Positions 22,125 to 32,569 of a DNA stretch of 64,000 nt are shown in pieces. The DNA comes from Miscanthus floridulus (lineage: Eukaryota > Streptophyta > Magnoliopsida > Poales > Poaceae). Each line of letters begins with the position of its first letter. The stretch's first letter is position 1. The translations under genes were made by a program, and so were the position numbers. Under the pieces are notes generated by a model. It did not search any database, was not told where the DNA came from, and saw only the letters and a list, made by a program, of their open reading frames with translations. The stretch spans positions 77,749,739 to 77,813,738 of the forward strand of contig NC_089583.1 of assembly GCF_019320115.1 (NCBI RefSeq), given 5' to 3'.

Positions 22125-23476
22125 TATCAGTGTTTTGGACCGGCGGGCCCTCAACCAACTAGTGAAAATGTACTGTGTGCCCCTAATCCCGGATGGTGAT
22201 GCAAAGAGACATAAGGTTTATACTGGTTCAGGCAATAGGTGCCCTACGTCCAGTCTGAGAGATAGATCTTGTATTCCTTGCACCAAAGTGCTTGTAGTAG
22301 GGGGTTACAAGTAGGGCGAGAGAGGGAGCTAGTCCCAGGTCTCTGCGTGGAGCGGTGTGAGTTGCTTGAGATGTAGATCTCAGGCAGCAGGGAAGCATGT
22401 GTGTTACAGAGTGTTGCTTGCGTGAGTGAGTGAGTTTGTCTGTCCATGCTCGTGTCCGTTTGTGTCTATGCGTCCCTAGAAATGGCCCCAGTCTCTCCCT
22501 TTTATAGTTGAAGGGGGGACAGGGGTGATACATGGGGTTGCTTTGTAGCATCGTGCGAACAGAGGTGGCATGTCTGAGCCCTGTAGCCCATCACTATGGG
22601 GGCATGATTGACGGAGTGGTCCTGTCCTTAATGCACTGGAGCAATGCACCGGTCACGCTCAGTCCTGTGCGACGTGGGAGCTCCAGTGATAGCTTGATGC
22701 AGGGCATGGCGGACGACGTGCCGGTTGCTATGTGTTGACAGTGTGAAGAGATGAGGCTCAGTTGGTGCTGAGGCCGAGCCATTATGGGGGGCTCAGCGGG
22801 CGCGAATCCCGAGGCTGCCGAGACCCTGAAGTGGATTGCTGAGGCCCAGAGGGAGCAGTTGGTCCTACACACTAATTCCGAGGCTACAACAACCCAAACT
22901 TGACTCCCCATGCCGCGTTGTTCCTGGAGCAAGGGTTAGGTAGCATAGTGCAGTGTGGGCGTTGGTCGTGGGCACAGTACTGAGCATAGTGGCCGGTAAC
23001 CCCTACCCTGTCCTATCCTAAACGGCATGGTGCTGATGCGACTTCCCATCTCGTCGGCCACTCCGCTGTGTTGAGCCGTCGTTTGGCTAACACCATGGGA
23101 GTGGTTGGTCGCATTTGGTTGGACGTGACGTTCTGTCAGGGAGATCGGTCGAGGCGAAGGCAGTGGGGCTGTTCGCCAAACCGGCCTTAAGCGAGACAGA
23201 GAATCGGTTACTCGTCTGAGGCCCTACGTGCGAGGCCTCGAGCGAGACGGAGAATTGGTAGCCTGTCCAAGGCCTTTTGTGCGAGGCCTTGAGCGAGGCG
23301 GAGAATCGTCAGGCCGTCCGAGGCCTTTCGTGCGAGGCCTCGAGCGAGGCGGAGAGTCGGTGGCCTCGGACAAGGCCAGGGGTTAGCCAATAGTTGTCTC
23401 TTGGCTTTGATTTTGACAGGGTCTAAGCGATTTTTTTGGTTTTCACTTAGGGGAACCCTTTTTTTGGTACCCAACA
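22125..23476 (-). repeat. Tat-B 5' LTR (right copy)
   Basis: This 1352-bp copy of 284-1622 lies upstream of gag in the minus-strand sense. On the plus strand it runs from TATCAGTG to GGTACCCAACA; the expected TG at its inner end has become TA. It is followed by the TSD ACTAC. A GAGGCCTCGAGCGAG-type internal tandem is present at about 23180-23360, as in the other LTR. Confidence 0.92.
22499..22507 (-). promoter_or_regulatory. TATA-like box of the Tat-B 5' LTR
   Basis: The minus strand reads CTATAAAAGG inside the 5' LTR, and the same motif stands at 658-666 in the 3' LTR. It is the likely RNA polymerase II core promoter for gag-pol RNA, with transcription running leftward. Confidence 0.6.
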
Positions 23477-24760
23477 ACTACCACTGCTGCATCTCGAGCT
23501 CATCGCCTCTCCCACATCTCCGCCATGGCTAGGGCTCGCCGCTTGCTCATCTTCAGAGGAAGTGTCCAACAGAAGTACCTATCGCCTCTGAGTCTCAATT
23601 GATGCCCAATGTTCACGGGGCCCTCCTCACCTCAAGAAGGCCTAGATGTTTTTTCCGCTTTGCGGATGGCCCCTCGTCAGCTGGTTGCTTCCCGCGAGGC
23701 TTTTCACTGACATATATTCTATCCGTGTGTCATTACCTCTAGCTTCTTGGCTCTTTGAGCCCTCCTCGTCCACATCTGTGCTTGGCTAATGCTGGGGATT
23801 GCTCGGCCGAGCGTCTATAGCCCTTAGCCACTCCTCAGATGGGATTACTAAAAAGTAAACCACCCGATCCTATCCATGAATCTTCAACAACACAAATGAA
23901 TACAATGCAAAAGTGAGGACAATCAAGCAAAACACCGTAGAAAAGCCTCTCACTGTCGGGGGAGATTTTTTATGCTAAAGGCTCACTGCTGATCTCTGAT
24001 GGACACCCGACCCATGAGATTGAACAACATCTCGATCCGCCACATGACTTTATCTCGAGCAATTTCCTCAGGCACCTCATGGGTCCCATTAGTATCTCCC
24101 TGGTACTCAAACGTCGGGTGCACCCTCTCCTTGCAAGGCTGGATCTGGTGGAACGTGAAGTTCATCGCCACAATGACTCTGTCAAACCTTCTGCGATCTA
24201 TCAACCGTAGGAGCTCCCTTACTTGCTGCATTCTATTCGGGTTGGGCCTCTTTGACCACCTTGTGTTCACCACTGGCACTTGATCAACGTCGCACTGGAC
24301 ATATGGTTACACCTACCTGATGTAGAACCATCTGCAAGCCCAGTACTTTACATTTGTGTTAAGCGGGATGATGATATACTGACTCGCCATCTCATTCCGC
24401 AGCTACAGATAAGCACTGTCAACTACCTTCGATCTAGCTCCCCCCCTCATCTTGAGATAGAAGAAATGGCGGAATAGATCGAAGTGGGGCAGGATCCCTA
24501 GATATGCCTCACAAAGATTGATGAAAACAGCAACATGAAGGATGGAATTCAGACTAAGGATAAAGAGACCGATGCCATAGTGGTCAATCAGCCCGCGGAG
24601 AAAAGGATGAATTGGGACCCTGAATCCAGCGAATGAAGTAATCTTCAAAAAACAACAAGTTCATCAGAATGGGGCAGTGGGGAAATTCTCACCAACCGTC
24701 GGACGCCATCCCACTGTCACCCTATCTGGCAGAATTCCGAGCACCACCAGTTGTTGGGTC
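23477..24760 (-). pseudogene. Tat-A antisense ORF: PF04195-type protein, proximal part
   Basis: The minus strand from about 24650 reads FRVPIHPFLRGLIDHYG, then SILHVAVFINLCEAYLGILP and HFDLFRHFFYLKMRGG, then a WACRWFYIR motif (about 24330) and ELLRLIDRRRFDRVIVAMNF (about 24190). This is the same PF04195 pattern as at 11276 but from a clearly different, older family. Stops interrupt it after WFYIR and several times at 23990-23600. The frame leaves at 23477 and resumes in phase at 278. Because Tat antisense ORFs lie between pol and the 3' LTR, this position just upstream of the plus-strand LTR at 25893 implies that the parent element (Tat-A) is plus-strand. Confidence 0.75.
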
Positions 24761-25892
24761 CCCTCTCATCACTGACGGACTGCACCCACTCCTCGGTGTG
24801 GTTAACGAAGCGCGATGCTCACCTCGAAGCCGCTACGATTCCTCTTTGATGCCATCAAGCAGATTTGGAGACGGTGGTTGCTTGCTACTTGGATCCATTC
24901 CAGCGGCGGAGCGGTGGCAGACGGGAAGTTATATGTGCGCAAGAATGCAAGAAAGACGATGTGGCAGTACAGGGAAATGGGGAGTGCGCCTCGGAGCCAT
25001 GGTGGACTTATAACGGATCGACACCTGACCCTCTGCCTTCTAGGGTTTTTGGAAAACTGTGTCCCCGCCGTGCGCGTTCCCTCCTGAGTTCTCCGTGCGT
25101 CACTGGGCCGTTAACTAGGGCTTTCCGTATCCGTATGCGAAACTTTGTTTTGCGCACGCCACAAAGACAAAATGTGTGTCAAGCGGTATTTCGAAGGACT
25201 TTTTGGATTTTCATGGCAAGATATTTCTTCTGACCCTGCTACAAGATTTGTCCTCAATCTTCCAGTAGGGTCGAGGACTAAGTGTGTACACTTCATCTTA
25301 CGGTGAATGTACTGATTTCCTGGTCGCTTGAGTATTCAGGCAATGCCGAGAACTGGTTGCTTTCTCAGCTATGCTGGGGACTGCATATTTTTCTTTGACC
25401 CTGCTATAAAATTTCTTCATCATCTTCCTAGTAGGACTCGGGGACTACATTGTGTACAATGCACCTCATGGTGCACGTACTATTTCTTCTTCACAGCGTT
25501 TCGACTTTGTCAAGTCTGTCATTTAATGCCTCTACTCTGCCCTGATGACCACGTCGTTAGAGCCATCGCAATTGTCACTTAAGTATGTACACTTCACCGA
25601 CCAAAACTTCAAAAAAAATTACTTGAGCTCCTTACATCTTGCCGATAAACCTTGACTTCACGTGAGCTTTAGCTTGGCTCCCAATTGAGATACCTGGACA
25701 TATGTTTCTATAGCTCGACGTCATGTTCAACAGCTTGAACGACGTATTCAACAGCTTGGACGCTTGTTTTAACTGCTTGGCTCCTAGTTGAACCGGTCAG
25801 ACGCCTGCTCTTGATGACCGGCGACTAGCTGAATTGCTCGGACAAGCTCAAGACGGTGTTGCTCGTCGGATCCAAGGCACTCAAGGACTAGT

Positions 25893-26403
25893 TGTGGGGG
25901 CATAACCCCCGATACCCATAGGACCATACATGAGCCGAGCCTTTAGGGGAGGCCCAGCCCACAAGACAACGCATGAGTCGCGCCACTAGTCGAGGCCAAG
26001 CTTACAAGACGACACCGTGTGGAGCACGACACAGGTCATCGTGCCTCGCGACTGCGTGACGATCCTCGGTGATCTAGGACACCTGCTCGAATATGCTAGA
26101 TCCCGTAATATCTGTAACTTCCTATCTTGTAAACCGATTAGGATAGAAACAACCGATATGTAACTCTATCCCACAGGCTATATAAGGTGGGTAGGGACCC
26201 CCACATTTTGATCGAATCATACGCAATACAATCCATAAAGACATAGGACATAGGGTATTACGTCAAGCCGACGGTCCGAACCTGTCTAATCGTTGCCTCT
26301 TGCATTCTGTGTCACCATCTGGTTTTCTCACGCGCACCTCCATCGATTCATCTACTACCGTGGGTATACCCCTTGGTAGGCTATCGACCAGATTTCGTCG
26401 ACA
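25893..26403 (+). repeat. 3' LTR of Tat-A
   Basis: The 511-bp segment starts TGTGGGGGCATAACCCCC, close in style to the LTR starts of the element at 51464-55700 (TGTGGGGGTATGGCC on the minus strand). It ends GTCGACA as those do. A TATA box (TATATAAGG, 26179-26187) is followed by GTGGGTAGGGACC. The start is set by this resemblance because the other LTR of Tat-A is outside the window. Confidence 0.7.
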
Positions 26404-26645
26404 CCTGGTCGCTGCCACGGTGGCGACCCTGCCGCGCCGCCATGCATAACGCGGTAGCTTGATTTTGCCACGCCACTGAAGTAGGCGTGATCAAAAATGT
26501 TAGTTTTAAAAAAAAAAATCCGTGTTAAACTTGAAAATGGTTAAAAAAGGTTAAAAATAAAAAAAATCTCAGGGGTGATCGCCCTGGCTCAGGCTGGCTG
26601 TCCTGTCACGACAGAGTGCTCCATCCGTTACGAGAAAAAGAGTCA

Positions 26646-26916
26646 GGGCCATGTTTAGCTGCCCTGGCGCCGCCCAAAACACTGTAGATTTCTATAGCGT
26701 ACTGTAGCATTTCGTTTGTATTTGATAATAATTGTCCAATCGTTGACTAATTAGGCTCAAAACGTTCGTCTCGCAAAGTACAATCAAACTGTGCAATTAG
26801 TTTTTGATTTCGTTAACATTTAGTACTCCATGCATGTACCGCAAATTTGATGTGACAGAAAATCTTTTTTTTTATAGTGTCAAAGTTTGGATTTTTGAGT
26901 GAACTAAACATGGCCC
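26646..26916. mobile_element. MITE with GGGCCATGTTTAG terminal inverted repeats
   Basis: The 271-bp segment begins GGGCCATGTTTAG and ends CTAAACATGGCCC, a perfect 13-bp inverted repeat. Inside it has the grass-MITE string TTAGGCTCAAAACGTTCGTCTCG. I found no clear TSD, so the superfamily is left open. Confidence 0.8.
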
Positions 26917-29084
26917 AGGGTGGTTCTCCCTTTTGTGGAGTTCTGAGCGGAGCGTGTGGTTTGGGGATTCTTGCAGTCCGCGGTGCCGGTGGTAGCAGCA
27001 ACGTGCTCACACGAATCGAAACTCGAAAGAAAGGAAACCTGACCTGAGGGCTGAGGCCCACCGCCCGCACAGAAGATGCATAGCAACTGGGTCAATTAGC
27101 AATAGAAACGGAATCCGGCTGCGCAAGTGAAAACGAGGGCCCAACCATCCCAGCAGGCCCACCGTTTTTTTTATTCCACCCCTTAGAAATTTATTCATCC
27201 CCGTCCGTCAGATTCCCGCTCGCGTCAGCGATCCAACTTCGGCGAACAGTGCTCCCCGTCCCAGATATTTTCGCTGCAGGGCACAGTTTATTTATTCCGT
27301 GTGGACTTTACCCATCAATCAGCATTCAGCAATCATTAAGCAACTGCGACTAATATAATTTGCGTGCAAAGAAGAAAGAACTGTAGCGTCAACTTCTGAA
27401 ACCCAGCTGTTCAGCTGTCAACCTTTTCTAGATAGGTAAATTCATTTTGCAACATCTGTTTTTTTTTAAAAAAAAAAATTTGCAACACGCTCCATCTCGC
27501 TGGATCTACGTATAAAACACGTGGAATGAAACTAACTATACGCCAATTAGCATATTGACGTCGCCATGTTCACTGGCGGAGCCTAGTGGAAGCCATACTA
27601 GGCTCTGGAGTCCGAACCCCCCTTGGCTAACAAAACTTAATGAAGATTTGTGTATATATTTGATTATTTGCATATCTATAGGTAATCAGTCGTTTATTTG
27701 AGGGGCTAGATAGTCTAAGTTTACTTCTCTGCAACTGTGCATGTAGTGGCTTCATGGCCCATCTATCTCCAGCAAGTAGTGTTAGCTGACCACAAAACTT
27801 TGGTTAATTTGGAAATAAACCTAGTCTAATCATATTATCTATGGACAATTTAGCCCCCCATTGATTATGAGTCAGGATCAGGCACTGGCCACGGTCTTGT
27901 TTGCACTTGCGTGCTACGGCCTAGGTCGGCAACAGCATGTACACACCGTAGATGCCTGTTGTTCATGGTCGTGTTCTGATATTCTGATACCCCCGCATTT
28001 TGATTTCTGTCATATTGGCATGCATGCGTCTTTGGGTGGAAAACTTTGTCTGACTTAATTATGCCGATGCCAACAGTGACGATGCTTCAAGCGCCATTTG
28101 CCACCCTAAAGGTGTTCTTGACTTCCTATGGTTCCCATACTTCACAAGTTGGGTCCCTTTCTCTTAGGTGAAAACTTTGGATTTGATTATTAGTGCCGCG
28201 ACCGAGGTGGTGTCCTCTATGGGCGGTCGGCCGGAGGACCCAGGAGGGCAAGGTATGACGCTCGCCATACCTTGCCTCCATCATGAATCCCCACCCCCAA
28301 TCGCCTCCTGCTGGCAGCCATGGACGCAAGGTCGCAAGCGATGTGAAGATGAATTTGTTGAGGAAGAAGATGACTACGACTTGACTCGACGAACTGTTAC
28401 TTTTGGCCTTGTGGACTGCACTGCTTTTGTCTAGCACCCATATATCCATATGGGCCTAAGTTTAGTTATTCCCTGCCGTTGTCTGGAATGCCAATCATGG
28501 TCTACTTTTTTTTTGTTTGACCATTAGAAAGGGTGCACTGTAGGAGTAAGAATCCTGCAGTGCATCCATCCTAATACGTATCCAACGGCATTGAGGATGG
28601 GAGCATATGCCCCCCAACAACATATTTAACTTTCACCTAACACAACGACACTTCAGGTTTCTAACCAGGAATGTCCATACGGTGCGGGCGGCCGCGAACA
28701 GGCAAACTGAATTCACCTTGCCGACGATCGACGATGCGACGCAACACGCCAGCAGTTCCACACGACAAGCAGGCGACCGCCAAGGCTAAGCAGGCGAGCA
28801 AAATCGTAGATTCGTTCAGGTAAGGCCTTCGGCCAAAACAAACTTCTCTGTTTGTTCATTTGTCATCCGATTCATCACTTCATTCACTTATTTATTTAAT
28901 TTGTGGATAATCATTTAATTGGGTTGGTAAATTTATGGCCCTTTCCCTTGGTTGACTTTGCCATACCTCAATATTTTTTCGTCCTCCTAAGATGCATGGT
29001 CCTAAGATACTACACTGTATCACCATACATATTTGATATCCTCTTGTGCTAATCTGTTAGGTGGTTCACTGGTTCTGTTCAAGA

Positions 29085-29144
29085 GAAGATGCTCCGGTAT
29101 GTTGAGAAAGAAGATGCTCCGGTATGTTGAGAAAGAAGATGCTC
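29085..29144 (+). repeat. Short tandem repeat, 25-bp unit
   Basis: GAAGATGCTCCGGTATGTTG plus AGAAA is present twice in succession, with a third, partial copy. No function is apparent. Confidence 0.85.
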
Positions 29145-29674
29145 GGCTATTATTTGCTTAAGACAAGATTGGTCATCAATTTGGATGCATCTGCCACCAT
29201 TCATGGTTGCCAGTCAAATTCAACTACCATCAATAGAGGATTGGTGGGGTTTGAAGACATGAATGTGAGATGTTGATGCTACATTCGTCACCTTCTTTTT
29301 TGCAGGAGAATGGTTGGTGGAATTTGTGACCTTCACTTCTGGTGCAAAAAGTAGGTTCTATGCATCGTACTACCTCTTTGGTAGTTAAGTTTGGGATTCT
29401 ATGATGCTTAGGCCCTCCTCCATGGTGTGCAAGTGATTAAAAAAAAGGGTCCCATAACAAGAAAATTGACATCGCACATCAAAATCACAGTGTGTGAATA
29501 AGCAAATGCCGAAGCTATCTTGAATGTCCGGGACCTATGTGTGTGAAATAAAAAAAGTTCTGCCTATTTTGTTCGCGCAATTACCTACCACCTCTGTTTT
29601 CCTGTGCTATAGTAGAACAATATACTTCATGGTGATGTCAATATGGTAAAAAAAAGTTATGCATGGGAACCTTA

Positions 29675-29960
29675 CACTACGCTAGATTTACACATCACTG
29701 CCGACATCATCACTGTCGGATTTGTGAGAACCGGCAGTGATATACCTTCACTGTCGGTTATGAGCTTGAAAATGAAAAAAATAATTGGGGCTGGACTAAA
29801 ACCGACAGTGAAGGACCACATCACTGCCGCTTTGTGGATTGAACCGGCAGTGTTTTGGCGGCCACTCATCACTGCCGGTTTAAGCCAAGAGCCGATAGTG
29901 ATTGGGCTCTATCACTGTTGGTTCTAGCTAAGAACCGATGGTGATAAGCCTACAACACAA
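29675..29960. repeat. Left subterminal repeats of the CACTA element
   Basis: Copies of ATCACTGCCGG / CCGGCAGTGAT and close variants occur about every 20-40 bp, for example at 29695, 29729, 29747, 29806 and 29840. In CACTA elements such motifs bind the element-encoded protein needed for excision. Confidence 0.88.
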
Positions 29961-30601
29961 AAAGGCTGCAGTCATCCTCACATTCCTTCTCTCTTCCATC
30001 CCGAGAACAGAGGCGCGCGTTTGGACCCTTCTCTCCATTGTTGCGGCTACTCTTTCACTATGAAGCTAGTGCTTGAATTTTGAAGAATGGATTTATCTTT
30101 TTGCTTTAAGGTTAGTAACAAACATTCCACTCCTTTGATTTTGTTGCTTAACTAGCTTCGTTTTGATGGCCTACATTGCTTGATTATCATTCTAGTTCCT
30201 TCTCCATTCTAGAGAGCACTTTTCTAATTGGATATTTGTGCAAGGCTTAAATTATGGTGAATCTATCATCCAAACGGTTGGTGTCTATGAACACATTTAA
30301 ATTCATAGCTAATTATTCCATGGTGGTCAAGATCATCATTGTTAGTATGTGATGCTATAATTAGTTCTTTGAAGTAGAGTAGAATAGATGTTCTTTATTA
30401 TTGCGCAATAATTGTTTTTACTACGATTTTTAATTACAGGACTGGGGCTATCAATTTTAATTTTTCAATAATTAGTGTACAATAATGTTTTCCAAAAATT
30501 ATACTTTTGAGCTACAATTGTTGTTCATGAAGCTTGATTTCTTATTAATTCTTTGTAATTATTGTCTCAGTATTTTTTGTGCAGAGATGGATCGAGAGTG
30601 G

Positions 30602-32480
30602 GCTATTAAGGAGAAGAAAGAGTGCTATAGGACGCTTGTACCATGGACAGGAGTGTGGACAACATAGAGAAGTACAAGGTGGCAAAGAAGACTAGCAAAG
30701 CGAGCTAGTAAGTGTGGTACAAGGGTAGAGCGTACTGAGGATCTTTATCAACGTTTGAGTACGAAGGAATGAGAGAAAGGATATTTATAGAATGGCTAGG
30801 GTTCATGAGAGAAAGGACAAGAGCCTTCAACCAAGTTAAGTGCATTAAGGATGAAAGAGGGCATCTCTTGGTGAAGGTGGATCAGATCCGACATCGATGG
30901 CAAAAGTATTTTGACAAATTATTCAATGGTGAGAATACGAACACAACATTTTCAGTTGGATGACTCTTTTGATGACACCAATAGGCGCTTTGTGCAGAGA
31001 ATCCAAGAATCTGAGGTTAGAGAGGCAGTTGAAAAGGATGAAAGGAGCTAAGGCGATAGGGACCGGATGGTTATCCTAATCGAAGTGTGGAGATGCCTCA
31101 AGGGACATAGCTATAGTATGGCTAATCAAGCTATTCAACCATATTTTTTCGATCGAACAAGATGCCTGATGAGTGGAGGAGAAGTATATTGGTACCGATC
31201 TAGCAAGAATAAAGGGGATATTCAAAGTTGTACTAATTATCGGAGAATTAAGTTGATGAGCCATACTATGAAGCTATGGGAGAGAGTTATCGAGCATCGC
31301 TTGAGAGCAATAACGTGGGTCTCTATGAACCAATTTGGTTTCGTGCCCGGAAGGTCAACCATGGAAGCCATTTTCTTAATAAGACAAGTTATGGAGTGGT
31401 ATAGAGAGAAGAAGAAGGACATACACATGGTTTTTATTGACTTGGAGAAGGCTTATGATAAAATACCAAGGAATGGTATGTGGTGGGCTTTGGACAAACA
31501 TAAAGTCCCAACGAAGTACGTCGGGCTCATTAAGGACATGTACAACAATGTTGTGACTAGAGTTCGAACAAGTGATGGAGACACGGATGAACTTCCCGAT
31601 TAGGATAGGACTACATCAAGGGTTCAGCTTTGAGCCCTTATTTGTTTGCCTTAGTGATGGATGAGGTCACAAGGGATATACAAGGGGACATCCCTTGGTG
31701 TATGCTTTTCGCGGACGATGTAGTGCTAGTTGATTGAAAGCCGGACAGGAGTGAATCAGAAACTAGAGTTATGGCAGGAAGACTTTGGAGTCCAAAGGTA
31801 TTAGACTCAGTAGAACTAAAACTGAGTATATGAGATGTGACTTCGGCACTACTACTCGGGAGGAGGAAAGATATTAGTTTAGAAGGTCAAGTAGTGCCTT
31901 AGGAAGGATACATTTTGATATTTAGGATCAATGCTACAGAGAGACAGGGATATTGATGAAGATGTTAGCCATAGAATCAAAGCAGGGTGGATGAAGTGGC
32001 AGCAAGCATCTGGTGTCCTATGTGATAAAAGGGTACCACAGAAGCTAAAAGGCAAATTTTATAGGACAACAATTAGACCTGCTATATTGTATGGTGTAGA
32101 ATGTTGGCCTACGAAAAGATGACATGTTCAACAGATAAGTGCCGTGGAAATGCGTATGTTGCGTTGGATTTGTGGTCATACAAGAAGAGATCGAGTTCGA
32201 AACGATGATATACGTGATAGATTAGGGGTAGCACCAATTGAAGAAAAGCTTGTCCAACACCGATTGAGATGGTTTGGACATGTCCAACGGAGACCTCTAG
32301 AGGCACCGGTGCGTAGTGGAATCCTAAGCCAGGATAGTAACATGAAGAGAGGAAGAGAAAGACCGAAGTTGACTTAGGTAGAGGCAATAAAAGGAGACTT
32401 GAAAGGATGGAATATACCCAAAGACTTAGCCTTAGATAGGAGTGCTTGGAAGACAACGCTATTCACGTGCCTGAACCTTG
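30602..32480 (+). pseudogene. RTE LINE reverse transcriptase ORF, truncated and frameshifted
   Basis: In order: VKCIKDERGHLLVKVDQIRH, then NYRRIKLMSHTMKLWERVIE, MNQFGFVPGRSTMEAIFLIR, VFIDLEKAYDKIPRN (first catalytic Asp) and [11 protein letters not shown] (about 31700, the FADD active site). The C-terminal part has MLRWICGHTRRDRVRNDDIR and HRLRWFGHVQRRPLEAPV. These are standard plant RTE motifs. The endonuclease is missing at the 5' end, and stops or frameshifts occur near 30665, 30963, 31603, 31737 and 32122. No activity is possible. Confidence 0.92.
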
Positions 32481-32538
32481 ATTGCTTCTGCTGGGTTTCA
32501 ACTCTAGCCTACTCCAACTTGTTTGGAACTTAAAGGCT

Positions 32539-32539
<1 letters not shown>

Positions 32540-32569
<30 letters not shown>
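32540..32569 (+). repeat. (TTG)n tail of the LINE
   Basis: About ten TTG units precede the right copy of the duplication. The Val-rich ORF reading across them is an artefact. Confidence 0.93.

Larger units (their letters stand above)
284..23476 (-). mobile_element. Tat-B: Ty3/gypsy LTR retrotransposon of the Tat lineage with antisense ORF, interrupted by a nested element
   Basis: Two similar LTRs (284-1622 and 22125-23476) bound the element, and a perfect 5-bp duplication ACTAC flanks it at 279-283 and 23477-23481. Gag, protease, RT, two RNase H domains and integrase are on the minus strand. The right LTR is therefore the 5' LTR, and the polypurine tract abuts the left LTR. Between pol and the 3' LTR lies a long plus-strand ORF in antisense orientation, a known feature of many Tat elements (Grande and relatives), as is the second, archaeal-type RNase H. 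Without the nested 7.56-kb element, Tat-B would be about 15.6 kb. All reading frames are broken by stops and small indels, so this copy is dead. The right LTR starts TA rather than TG on the plus strand. Confidence 0.92.
23477..26403 (+). mobile_element. Tat-A: 3' portion of an older plus-strand Tat-like retrotransposon
   Basis: Right of Tat-B come, in order, the minus-strand antisense ORF, a 3' non-coding region and an LTR ending TCGTCGACA at 26403. The non-coding part (24760-25892) has two similar blocks, about 25230-25330 and 25400-25490, each with a GTCGAGGACTA or CTCGGGGACTAC string followed by GTGTACA, which suggests a tandem duplication. The left part of the element continues at 1-283 and out of the window, so its gag-pol and 5' LTR cannot be seen. 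It is the host of Tat-B and therefore older. Confidence 0.7.
26404..29671. other. Unassigned DNA between Tat-A and the CACTA element
   Basis: No convincing gene or full-length element is seen. The stretch holds the MITE at 26646-26916, poly(A/T) runs near 26505 and 27465, a short inverted repeat at 28531-28567 (arms about 15 bp: GGTGCACTGTAGGA against TCCTGCAGTGCATCC) and a 25-bp tandem at 29085-29144. The ORFs are short, scattered and without domains. It may be older, unrecognisable transposon DNA or true intergenic sequence. Confidence 0.6.
30602..32569 (+). mobile_element. 5'-truncated RTE-clade LINE
   Basis: It is flanked by a perfect 15-bp TSD ATGGATCGAGAGTGG (30587-30601 and 32570-32584) and ends in a (TTG)n tail (about 32540-32569), the usual tail of plant RTE elements. 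It starts in the middle of the ORF; the apurinic endonuclease domain is absent. 5' truncation and a target duplication of this length are the signature of target-primed reverse transcription. Confidence 0.93.
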
